Below the pieces are notes generated by a model. It had not been told where the DNA came from. It saw only the letters and a list, made by a program, of their open reading frames with translations, and did not search any database. From the NCBI GenBank assembly GCA_019096065.1, contig JAGUCH010000002.1:17186501-17250500 (forward strand): 64,000 nt of DNA, read 5' to 3'. Below, piece by piece: positions 45,025 to 55,773 of this stretch. Source of the DNA: Paracyclopina nana (taxonomy: Eukaryota; Arthropoda; Copepoda; Cyclopoida; Cyclopettidae). A program made the translations under genes and the position numbers. Position 1 is the stretch's first letter. Each line of letters opens with the position of its first letter.

Positions 45025-45294
45025 AAATAATTTACTCCTCCTCCTTCTACTCACCAACACACAATTAAAGCCCGGCAATGCTATCTGGCAAAGGAGTTGC
45101 CAGCGAACAGCTTTTAAAAAGAACAGATATATATATACTATATGCACCCCTCGCAGCAAGCAGCAAAGCCCCTTCAATAACATTGTTCTTTTCACAACAC
45201 CACCCAACACTACTACGTTAAGAGGATCATCATGATCAATTCTCGATATCTTTTTGTAAATAGTTACTATTTCCAATTGAAAATACAAAAATCA

Positions 45295-46960
45295 GTCGTC
45301 ACTTCTCGAGGGAGGATTTGGAATGCGGGAATTCCAGATCTTCCTGCTGATCTACATTGAGGAGCATCAGGTCGGGGCAATTGTGAGCAAGACCTCGAAC
45401 AGCCTTGAAGCTGGCACACGTTCTTCTTTTGTAGATGAACTGCTAAAGACCCAATAGGGAGATGGCCTTAAAGTCCGAGCCAAACATTTGCTAGTGGGCC
45501 ATCAAGGTCGGCTTGCTGGCCATGGGGTAACCGTATGCAGCTTCCAAATCCAGATACATTATCGCAAGCAGCAAAACCCCTTCAATAACATAATTCTTTT
45601 CTCCGCAAAAGACCAAGTAGGGAGATGGCAAATAAAGGCTTCGTCAGGCGTTTGCTAATGGGCCATCCGGCATCAGGAAAAGCTGGCTGACCTATGACAA
45701 CCATTTGCAGCTTCCAAATCCAGATATATTATCGCAAGCAGAAAAAATCCTTCAATAACATTGTTCTTTTCACAACACCACCCAACACTACTACGTTAAG
45801 AGGATCATCATGATCAATTCTCGATATCTTTTTGTAAATAGTTACTATTTCCAATTGAAAATACAAAAATCAGTTGTCACTTCTCGAGGGAGGATTTGGA
45901 ATGCGGGAATTCCAGATCTTCCTGCTGATCTACATTGAGGAGCATCAGGTTGGGGCAATCATGAGCAAGATCTCGAACAGCCTTGAAGCTGGCACACGTT
46001 CTTCTTTTGTTGATGAACTGCAAAAGACCAAGTAGGGAGATGGCCTCAAAGTCCGAGTCATGGGTCTTCAGGAGCAGCTTGCGGATCGTGGGGCAACCCT
46101 TTGTAGCTTCCAAATCCAGATACATTATCGCAAGCAGCAAAAACCCTTGAAAAAAATGTTCTTTTCATACCACCAATGTTAACCAGTGTTAGTTAAAACT
46201 AATACATTAATAGGATGATCTTTTAATCAATTCCCGATTACATCTTTTGGCAAGTAGATATTTTTCCCAATCGTAAATATAAAAATCACTTAAATCAGTT
46301 GCTTCATGGTGAGTGAGGATTTGGCACCGCGGAAAGTGTGTGGGCATGCAAGTGGAGCAGAAATTCCGGATTTTCCAGCTGCTCGCAGTAGCCAATGTCA
46401 AGCAGCATCAGGTCAGGGCAATTGCGAGCAAGGCCAAGCACAACTTTCCTGCTCACTCTCCGGCTGCCAATGCAGATGAACTGCAAAAGGCTAAATAGAA
46501 TGACAGCCGTGAAGTCCCAGTCAGGAACAGCTTACGGATCTTGGGGTGGCCCTCTGATACCTTCCCATTAAAATTGAAGATACATGCTATGTTCTTTTCA
46601 CCACCAACGCTACTATGTTAAGAGGATCATCTTATTATCAATTCTTGGTATCTTTTTGCAAAGTGAAAATATAAAAATCAGTCGTCACATGTTGAGGGAA
46701 ATGAGGATTTGGCACCGTGGCGAGAGTGTGTGCAGGTCGCGCAAGAAATCCGGATTTTCCAGCTGCTCGCAGTAGCCAATGTCAAGCAGCATCAGGTCAG
46801 GGCAATTGCGAGCAAGGCCAAGCACAACTTTCCTGCTCACTCTCCGGCTGCCAATGCAGATGAACTGCAAAAGGCTAAATAGAATGACAGCCGTGTAGTC
46901 CCAGTCAGGAACAGCTTACGGATCTTGGGGTGGCCCTCTGATACCTTCCGATTAAAATTG
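45295..46960 (-). pseudogene. Row of truncated FBXL4 3'-end copies
   Basis: At least four or five copies of the last ~200-300 bp of FBXL4 stand in tandem, in parent orientation, at about 45295-45560, 45600-45740, 45870-46140, 46295-46570 and 46670-46960. Near-parent versions of LGLARNCPDLMLLDIGYCEQ are readable in the two closest copies; the distal ones are more diverged (DLAHDCPNLMLLNVDQQ). Segments 45160-45590 and 45735-46140 are near-identical, showing a later, larger duplication that also took GSK3 3' flank. None can encode FBXL4. Confidence 0.9.
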
Positions 46961-47069
46961 AAGAGATATACTATGTTCTTTTCCACCACCAACATTACTA
47001 TGTTAAGAGGATCTTCTTATTATCAATTCTTGATATCTTTTTGCAAAGTGAAAATATAAAAATCAGTCG

Positions 47070-50000
47070 TCACATGTTGAGGGAAGTGAGGATTTGGCAC
47101 CGTGGCAAGAGTGTGTGCAGGTCGCGCAAGAAATCCGGATTTTCCAGCTGCTCGCAGTAGCCAATGTCGAGCAGCATCAGGTCAGGGCAATTGCGAGCAA
47201 GGCCAAGCACAGCTTCGCAACTCACACTCCGGCTGCCCATGCAGTTGAACTGCAAAAGACCAAGTAGGGAGACGGCCTCGAGGTCCGCGTCGGACGTCTG
47301 GCGGTGGGCTGTCAGGAACAGCTTCCGGATCTTGGGGCAGCCCTCGGCTAGCTTCCGGATGCAGTTGTCAGTTGAGGCGTTGACGAGGACACACCAGCCC
47401 AAATCCAGGTCTTCCAACAGAGAGAGGCCTGACAAGGCCACCACACCACGGGCCGTGAGCGTGGTGCACCTCCAAAAGTCCACAGCCACCAAAGAGCTGC
47501 AGTGAAGGGCCAACGTGGCGCAAATGTCATCCCCATCGATGTTGGGACACGCTGCCACATTGAGGCACTTGAGCGACTGCAACATTTAATCATATTAAAC
47601 CTAAATAGTATAATACCAATATAAGCTAAAAAGCTCACAAAGTGAGACCATCATCACTTTGTTTTTAGCTTGATAATATTATAAATGCCTAAAAGATTTT
47701 TTGGCCTATTTTGCCTTCAATCTTTGACAGTATGAAGGCTACATTGGAAAGCTCTCATTGAGCAGAATTTGAAATTGGACGGCTACTACTACAGCCAAAT
47801 CTTCAATGGTCTCGATGAATGGAGAAGTGACAAAGTTGGTCTCAAAGCCATTCAAGAGCCTTACATTGGTCACAGGGATATCCCTCAGGCAGCAAGCCTG
47901 ATCCGCCACATGAAACATGAATATTTTGCATTGAGCATTTGCTTGGCACTTTTCTATGCAAGCATATTTGCCATCTACAGGAATGTATGGCTCGGCGTAC
48001 CAAGGTGAATTAATGTCTGACGACACTGTGGGTCATCTCTCAACTAAATTAAGCTATTTCAAGCCACAAAAATGAAGTGTTTTGCAATCAAGTACCCATT
48101 TTTGTCGACTTGCGAACCAATGACTTTTGCTTCTTGACAAATGCACAGGAGAGATGCAATGTCTCAGTTTGTTTCACGCTGAGGACTTTAAGGTGTATGT
48201 TTCAAAGCAGTATTTCTTAGTTTATTACATGCTAGTAAACAGTATTTCCACGGACGGCTGCTACTACAGCCAAATCTTCAATGGTCTCGATGTATGGACA
48301 AGTGACAAAGTTGGTCTCAAAGCCATTCAAGAACCTAACATTGGTCACAGGGATATTCCTCAGGTAGCAAGCCTGATCCGCCACACGATACATGAATATT
48401 TTGCATTGAGGATTTGCTTGGCACTTTTCCATGCAAGCATATTTGCCATCTACAGGAATGAACGGCCCGTCGTACCAAGGTGAATAAATGTCTGACGACA
48501 CAGTGGGACATCTCTCAACTAAATTAAGCTATTTCAAGCCACAAAAATGAGTTGTTTTGCAATTAAGTACCCATTTTTGTCGACTTGCGAACCAATGAAT
48601 TTTGCTTCTTGACAAATGCACAGGAGAGCTGCGATGTCTCAGTTGGAATTTCATCAAAGTATTTGATTGGTGAGGATGTTCCACAACCCTGACCAGTAAA
48701 ATAGTAATGGTTGGAATTCTTCCTCATCAAAGCTCCAGAGCAGGAGCAGAAGACAAAGACAAGGCTCAATTTGACTAAAAGAGCCATGCTAATTGATTGT
48801 CGCTTAACAGACTACTGAATAATGCTTGCAAATGATTGAGCCTGCTATTTGATCACTTTAATAATTCAGTGGCTGCTCACATTGATTTGGAGGTGAAGCA
48901 AAGTGAAATGCAAGGATCAACCATTTCTAGACAATAAATATGGTTTTTATTGTGTATTGCTCTTGCTTCACTTGTCCAAGCTTCATATTGCGATCGGCCC
49001 TGGGTACATTTGCTTTAAAAAAAGGCTTGGCCAAGCCAGTATATCATGATTGGATTTGGTCAGCTTTAAAACTAGGCTATTGCAAAGCTCATATTCAACC
49101 ATTATTTTCATTTTTTATAATTGGATGCTTTCACTTTTCATTAATCTCCTTTTTTGACCATTTATAGAATGTGTAATTTTTGGCTAATATATGTGTCATT
49201 GAAATATGAATTTGGCCAATTCTGCCTGATCAGCTTGTCCTTGCCCAAAAGAAAGGCTTACATATACAAAAAATGGCTGAACATGGCTCTCTGAGTTTGC
49301 CTTGTACTTCAATTTCATGACATTCCATGAAAAACTAGAAAGCTGCACTGTTGTGGTTACGGAATAATAAGCCATTTAAACCAGTGCCATTTTGGGCCAA
49401 ATATATGATATTCAGCACATTCAATGCAGAGCTGATTGTGACACAATGACAAAATATATCTAAAATGTGTAATCATTTTTAAAACACTAAGATTAATGCA
49501 AATTAATACAATTAAGCATGGCATATTTGCATTTAGGCAATTTTCAAAAATACTTTGGTTTTATCCCAACAAGAAATTATGAGCCTTCATGCCCCAAAAT
49601 ATCCCTCATTCATACATAGAGTTTATGTCGATATTTAACATTAACTGACTTGCGACATAAGCATAATCGAACTAACCAATTTGCAGTTTCACCTTCAATT
49701 TTTTTACATAGGTGGTGAAGCAGCTAGTTTCACATAACGACATAAACTCAATATGGATAAAATGAAGGAGTGCGAACAACTTACAATAATTTTCAGAAAA
49801 CTTGGCCAAATTAAATTTTTGATTGGGATCGATCCTTAACACCAAATGGCCTTTAAGTATCTTTCATTTGCTCTGATATTTAGATGACATGATTCAAGCT
49901 CACCTTGTTGGCTGTCAGAATGCTTTTAAGCTCGCTGTTGCCGATTTGTGTGCGGTAGACGTTCAGGTTTTGGAGGTTGTTGAGCAACGCCAGAGTGCCA

Positions 50001-52854
50001 AAGGAGCCATTGTCGAGGATGTGGCAATTGGACAGCTCCAAGTCCACGAGCTTGGTGCAGGTGCGAGCGATTGCATTGAGGATGTCACTGTAAATTCAGC
50101 CTTATTAACCAGCTGCGCTCATTACCCAACCAGAAAATTTCCCAAGTTTTCTGAACATGATTGTAACGTGTTAGCACTCATTCGTTTTTCCCATGTTGAA
50201 TTTATGTCGTTGTGTATCATTAACTGTCTTACCACCGATGTAAAAAAATTGAAGGTGAAACTGCAAATTGGTGTTTTCCACTTGACTTAGAAGGGAAGGC
50301 AATTGATGCAAAATATCGACATAAACTCCAAGTTTATAAAACATTTGAGATTAAAAAAGGGTCATTTTTTAGGGGGTTTCTGGTTGAGCAGAGTAACCGT
50401 TTATAATAACTCTAGGGTAAATTCCTAGTTTTGCACCTTGCACCTGTCCCCTAAGTCACAGTTGAAAAATTGGGGCCAAAACTGGCTGAAAATTCCTTTA
50501 TATGGCCCAATATGCAAACAATAAATGCTCTCACTTCAAAGGTGAACTTTAAGTGTTGCACCTCAAAGCAGGTGTAAGCACTAGAAAAGTCAAGTAGCAA
50601 ATTTTATTAATGCACTTATTTTCACGTATTTTCTGTCCTCAACACCCAACAGCTAAGCGACTATCGAAAACACCAATTTGCTTTTTCACCTTTGATTTTT
50701 TCACATAGGTGGCAAGGGAGTAAATGTCACATAACAACATGAACTCAACATGGGCAAAACAAAGGAGCGCTAAGTTGTTACAATGACTTTCAGAAAACTT
50801 GGGTAAATTTCTGGTTGGGGATCTCCGGAATGTACCTTGTGGCCACGTGGCAATTGGAAAGCATGAGGTGATGCAGCTTGGAGCCACGCGAGAAAATGAA
50901 GGTTCTCAAGGCTGAGGGGGAGATCTTGCCATAGTTGCCACACCATGACAGGTCCAGGTAGCGGATGAACAAGGACTTGGACGAGAGGAACTTGAGCGTG
51001 CTGTTGCACGCGATGTGGAACAGCGGCTTGAGCTCGATCCGGGTGTAGAGCAGGGGATCGCTGGCGACTGTCCGGAACAGCTTGCAGACTTGGCTGCAGC
51101 GGACCAGACTGTGAAAGTCCAGGTGGCGGAAAATGTGCACCATGGCCTCACGAGGGACCATGTCAAAGCACCCATTGTTGTCACTTGTCCCATCATTGCC
51201 ATTGTGGCTTGTCACCAAGAGTCCGCGTGGTGTCAAGGTCAACAGGTGCAAGTGCAGCTTTTTGCCTATGACTTGCTCCAGAAGCGAAGAAGGCTGACAA
51301 GAAGAAGGCTTCACAGTCGTCCCTATAAAATTAGAAATATAAAATGAAATGTTCAATGAAGATACGATTAACACTCCTAACATTCCAAGGTACTAATCAA
51401 ATTGCAAAGAATTTGGGAAAAAGTGACGGCTCGACCTAGATTCGAACCTCAGAAAGTTGGATTAAGAAACCCACGCACAAACCACTAAGCTATGGAAACT
51501 TCATAAATTACTGAAGTTGCTATTATGCAATAATTATTTTTAAAGCCAGATGGAGAAATTAGAAAAGAGTTGATTGGGATTCGAACCTCTGGTGGCTGAA
51601 TAGGGAATCCAATGCTCTAGCCACTGAGCTAAAGGCTAAGCAGCATTTTTTAGGGAATAGGCCAGCTTCATTAAAACACTCAAAAATCGAATCACATAAT
51701 ATATAAAAATTTACCTAGGAGGCAAACAGCGTCAATGGCAGCATGGTAAGGAAGATCGTAGCCATCAAAGACGACTGAAAAGCAAGCATTTCTTCAACCT
51801 TGGGAAAATAGGCAAATTGGCAACTATCACTTGCTTTTAATCTGGTTGACCGGAAAAGTCGTGGATTGGTGGATCGGAGGGCCAAATTGGCGAGGTTGGT
51901 GGCCAACCCGAGATCGAGCTCCTCGCCAAAGACAAGTCCACTGACCCTTGCAGTCTCCTAAGCACCCATTTTAATCATTAAAGTAATTATGTGAAGGTAA
52001 AAAGTCTTACCAGCCCAGATTGCGGTTATGGAGCCAGGGTTGAGGGTTTCATACACATAAATTGCATGCACAAAGACAGAGTGTTCGAAACGCAAGTCGA
52101 TGAACTCTTCAAACCCAACTAGAGACTCTGAGTTGCGAATTTGCTTGCGAAATTGCCCTGCAGGACTCTGCAATGCACAAAGATTTATGTTTATTAAGTG
52201 GTACTAAAACTGTAAGCCAGTGGAGGGACAAACTTTTTCGTTAGATGGCGTTTTTCAAGCAGGTATTTTTGGAAAAACTGCCTTGCGCGAACCTTGTCCA
52301 AAGATTATGAGTGGCAATCCCTTAGACTATTCAGCGGAGCCAGGCAAGACAAATTTGGTTTCAACAATGAAAAGATTGAAAATTTGCATGAGACGCATAT
52401 CATTTTATAGCTTGAAAGGGTGCCATATTGTATTTAGATTATGTCATGTTAATGAAGTTTTCGGCGCGAGAGCTCCCAAAGCCGAACAACTGCCAATCAT
52501 CGGTCATCTATGAAGCAAAGCCATGACAAATGTACTTGCTCAAGTTGCCAAGCTAGATGGCGCAGTGAATCTAGCGACTTGATGCCTTCGGCTTACCTTC
52601 TCAGACCAAGGACCGAAAGAACGCATGACAAAGGTTTGGGGGAAATCCCCATACGCCGGGAATTTGGAGGGGATCCCAATGCAATTGGCGGCAGTGTAAG
52701 AGAAAGACCTGTCAGAGCCGTACTGGCTTGAAAAGTCCAAGACTTGATGGGCGTACTGCTCCAGAAGCACTCCAGACTCCTCAGAGTCCTTCCTCGGTTC
52801 CTGTGGTGGCTGAGCATCATCATTGTTCCAAAAGTGGCGGAGTTGGTTTCCCAT
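47070..52854 (-). CDS. FBXL4: F-box/LRR-repeat protein 4
   Basis: Exons are 52854-52597, 52167-52011, 51957-51831, 51791-51715, 51322-50836, 50087-49904 and 47576-47070; phases close to 598 residues (human 621). An N-terminal discoidin-like part (VLDFSSQYGSDRSFSYTAAN, AVYVYETLNPGS-like strand in exon 2, RQFGPPIHQSTTFPVNQI in exon 3) precedes the F-box (FDMVPREAMVHIFRHLDFHS). Leucine-rich repeats follow to the end (LDLSWCGNYGKIS, LLEDLDLGWCVLV, LMLLDIGYCEQLEN). FBXL4 is a substrate receptor of an SCF ubiquitin ligase at mitochondria that limits BNIP3/NIX mitophagy. Intron 3 is only 39 bp. Introns 1, 5 and 6 carry MITEs, and intron 6 holds a whole PAN-domain gene. Confidence 0.9.
47739..48180 (-). 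pseudogene. 3' copy of the PAN-domain gene, intron retained
   Basis: This matches 48232-48675 of the neighbouring gene across the end of exon 1, the 52-bp intron and exon 2. The codon for the first cysteine of exon 2 is TGA (ERC in the parent), and the signal-peptide part is missing. Retention of the intron shows DNA-level duplication. Confidence 0.88.
48232..48787 (-). CDS. Small secreted PAN/apple-like protein
   Basis: Exons are 48787-48571 and 48518-48232, giving 167 residues. It starts with a signal peptide (MALLVKLSLVFVFCSCSGA). Exon 2 has a PAN/apple-like cysteine pattern (KYACMEKCQANPQCKIFMYR, then DQACYLRNI). PAN modules bind proteins or sugars outside the cell. The gene lies wholly inside FBXL4 intron 6 on the same strand, so it needs its own promoter or use of the host transcript. 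No specific family assigned. Confidence 0.65.
49564..49832. mobile_element. CCCAACC-family element in FBXL4 intron 6
   Basis: Ends ATCCCAACAAGAAATTATGA and AAATTTTTGATTGGGATC. The core includes GCAGCTAGTTTCACATAACG. The stretch 48788-49563 is AT-rich with no gene seen. Confidence 0.7.
50123..50819. mobile_element. CCCAACC-family element in FBXL4 intron 5
   Basis: CCCAACCAGAAAATTTCCCA at the left, AAATTTCTGGTTGGG at the right. It nearly fills the intron (50088-50835) and stops 16 bp from the donor, as in LMX1 intron 2. Confidence 0.8.
51426..51500 (-). tRNA. tRNA-like sequence (SINE or pseudogene)
   Basis: On the minus strand a box-A-like TAGCTTAGTGGTTTG and a box B GGTTCGAATC are spaced as in a tRNA. 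The would-be anticodon is TTA, a stop-reading triplet, so this is a degenerate copy. Confidence 0.3.
51571..51643 (-). tRNA. tRNA-like sequence, CCC anticodon loop
   Basis: On the minus strand, box A TAGCTCAGTGGCTAGAGC, a pairing anticodon stem around TTCCCTA, and box B GGTTCGAATCC. The acceptor stem does not pair well. It is a tRNA pseudogene or SINE head in FBXL4 intron 4. Confidence 0.35.
52211..52596 (+). mobile_element. TAAGCC-family MITE forming FBXL4 intron 1
   Basis: On the minus (gene) strand the intron opens GTAAGCCGAAGGCATC: the MITE end TAAGCC sits directly after the first intron base and so supplies the GTAAG donor. The other end (TGTAAGCCAGTGGAGGGAC on plus) lies about 43 bp from the acceptor. 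Confidence 0.85.
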
Positions 52855-54759
52855 ACGGGAACTTGCTCACATGAATCCTTTTAACACTTGCAATCAGATC
52901 ATTGCTTCCAATCAGCACACTCAATCAATGGTTTCTGTTTACGTCCGCCGATTTTGGTAAACATTCGTTTATCAACAAAGCGCAACATTATTTATTTTTC
53001 TCACGCAACCGTCAAAATAAAAACTCGCGAAATCGCACGCTTCAATATTCAAAATTCAAATATCGATTGGCGATCAGGCAATGATTCAAAATTCTCGTAA
53101 AAGTAGCCATTTGCTAAATAAGGCAACATTGTGGCAAGAAATTATGGAGGATTTCATCTCAAACAAGGTAAATTACTTTCAATTTGCTCTAAATCAAGAT
53201 ATTTTGACTTTTTTATAAGAAATGCAAAAGTCTTGAAAAGTTGTTATTCAGTTATTTGCACCTACTTTTTGGGAAATTCAAAAGTATTTTTGTTTTATTT
53301 TTGCATAATCACTTTGATAATGAAAGTTAATAAGAAATTTTAAAGATGCAACCAAACCTAAATGTTTCATATACATAGAGCAGCAAACATATCTCACTTT
53401 GAGTGCATTTTAGAGACTCGCTTATGAAATCAAAAAATATAGATCTCAAACATTTACCTAGGGTCATTCTTATACAAAATGCTGAAAATTGCAAGTGCAA
53501 GAAGAGTTGACAGCAAAACGTCCCTTGGGACGTAACAGCTTACACAATGCATCAAAACCTTTGAATAGTAAGAATATGAATGTAATTAAAGCAATGTGAT
53601 TATCTTTGTTCATTTTAGGGTCGGGAATGGCGTCAAAAAAAGTCAGAAATGTCAAGATCGTAAGAGAAAGCCTTCGCGCGCGTGCGGCAGCCTTCATTAC
53701 CTACTTTTACCTTGCACTTTTTTAGCCTCAGTTGCATGCTCTTTCGCAAGTAGGCAACATTGTCAGTAAAACATGACGGTATGGAGCATGACAATTTCTT
53801 CTCTGAACAATGCGAAAAGGGTAAGCAAACATATCTTTAATTAGAAAAATGTATAATTTATAGTCTACTTCCTCAAGGCCATTTTGTTGCGTCAGTCACC
53901 ACGCAGGTATTTCATTAATATTAACTAGGTAAAGGCGTCCATAAATGGACAGCGGGGGGCGGGCCTACGGTTTCGAATGAAAGTAGCTTTCTGATGATTT
54001 TTTGCCACCATAATTGTAAATGATGCTGTTGCAACAAGAAAAAATACCAATTAGGTCATGAGAAACGGTTTGCATTGGCTGCACTGTTGCAATAAATAAA
54101 CTGGACAAATTGGCCACAGCTTACACAATTTTGATGACTCATTTGGAATTATCTATACATTATATAGTTTTGAAGATTACTTTTTTCCTTTCAATTAAAG
54201 TGTTAAAATTAAGAAATGGAAAAAAAAAAAAATAATTTCCGCAGATGAGCCTTGATCCACTACCCTCCTGTGTCATAGACAGCCACTCTATCAACTGAGC
54301 CAAGGAGGTTATTAGCAAAATAACTCCTTTGACTTTTTGTTAAGTTTGGCACTATTTCTCAGCAACTAGCATGCCAGGTTAGAGCAAGCCAAGCAGTACA
54401 TTAGCATTGGCCTCAACCAGATAAGCCAACTGTCCATGCCACATTTTTTGGTGCTAGTTAGGCTAAGCTGGCAAAAAAGGAAATGACCCTGATCATTACA
54501 TAATGAATTGGGGTTGTGAATTTCCTTTATATCTCTGATGTCATAAAAAATTGTGCTCTTTCAAATATACTTTGTACATTTAATTGTTGAAGTTTGCTTT
54601 TCTCATCTACTCAATTTTTAACTATGTGAAGACAAATGAAGTATATTAATGCTGTAAAATAATCCCTTAAAAAATGCTGCTCTTGGATTGTTCTTTGGTC
54701 CATCTTGATGAGTGCATGTGCTAACCATTCTGGTCAGCTTTTCCACATTATTGATCAAG
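52855..54759. other. Intergenic region with repeat relics
   Basis: AT-rich. A segment near 53375-53430 is an inverted match to about 40470-40525 (TTTGAGTGCATTTTA), a dispersed repeat relic. A tRNA-like segment lies at about 54240-54312 on the minus strand (TTGGCTCAGTTGATAGAG). Only short open frames occur; none is convincing. Confidence 0.5.
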
Positions 54760-55567
54760 ATGGCAAAGAAGAAGGCTGGAGCAACAAGAGGAGGGAAGAG
54801 GGCTACCAGGGCCAATGCCCAGCCTAAGGAGGAGGTAATGGAGGTGGAGGTGGCAGTGACACCTCCAGAGCCCCTCATCAGCCAGGAAGCCACCACGAGC
54901 CGTGAGGATGGCCTTGTTCAGATGGCAAAAAACATGAACATTTCTGAAAATGTCATGAACAAGGCCATCCAAAGGGCAAAGGCCAAGCAAGAAAGGTATT
55001 GTAATTTAATTTTCCTCTTTTTCAAATCTTCAAATAATTTTTTTTTTTTTTTGCTTCAGAAATCGAAAAAGAAATTTGGCCCAAAAGATGGCCAATAAGG
55101 CCATGAGGGAGGCTGCCAAAGAAGCCAAAATGGCTGCAGCAGCAACAGCAGCCTCCAACTCTGCCACATGGGAAGCCACTGAGGCTCCTGCTCCAGCAGC
55201 CCCTGACAAAGGTGCTGGAGGTCGCAGAGGCCATGGAGGTCCAAGAGGCCATGCTGGTTGGGGAGGACGTGGAAAACGAGGAAGCCGTGGAGGTCGTGGA
55301 GGCCGTGGAGGTCCCAGAGGCACTGGAGGCCATGGAGGTGGTGGCCAGCATCACCAGTGCTGTGGCGGTTGCCTTGCAGGCCAGCAGCAACAACCACAAC
55401 CACAGCAGCAGCAACAGCAACAGCAACAACAACAATTGGCTGCCCCTCTTCAGCCACTGCAGGCTCAGCCAAATTTGATGGCCAACATCCAGGCCCAGCA
55501 ACTGGCCCTGAGGCTGCAGCTGCAAGCAGCAGCTGCAGCACCTTTTTTGTTGTGGCCCTCGCTATAA
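54760..55567 (+). CDS. RGG-box and Gln-rich low-complexity protein
   Basis: Exons are 54760-54995 and 55060-55567, giving 247 residues. The N-terminus is basic and Ala-rich (MAKKKAGATRGGKRATRANA). A helical Met/Ala/Lys stretch follows (KMANKAMREAAKEAKMAAAA), then a Gly/Arg/His block with RGG-like repeats (RGHGGPRGHAGWGGRGKRGS), a polyglutamine tract, and an Ala/Gln/Leu-rich end. RGG boxes bind RNA and favour condensates. No known family is recognised. A poly(A)-type AATAAA follows the stop at about 55566. It sits directly downstream of the Helitron's 3' side and could be a short-lived lineage-specific gene. Confidence 0.6.
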
Positions 55568-55773
55568 TAAAAAAATAACAAACAAAAATCATTTCTGTAG
55601 TTTTTTTTATTTGTCTACTTTCATTAGGCTTTTTCATCATCTTCTTCTCACAAATTCAAGTTTATCCAGATAACCCCACGAATTAAGGCTAGTTTATCAC
55701 AAACATTTTGAGGTTATACAGTAGCTCAAAAAGTCATTGCTGTGCATTAAAAATTTGTTAAGTCCAAGAATGT

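Noticed and set aside
53470-53697. 75-codon hydrophobic frame upstream of the RGG gene
   Set aside because: No recognisable motif, no splice partners, AT-rich intergenic setting.
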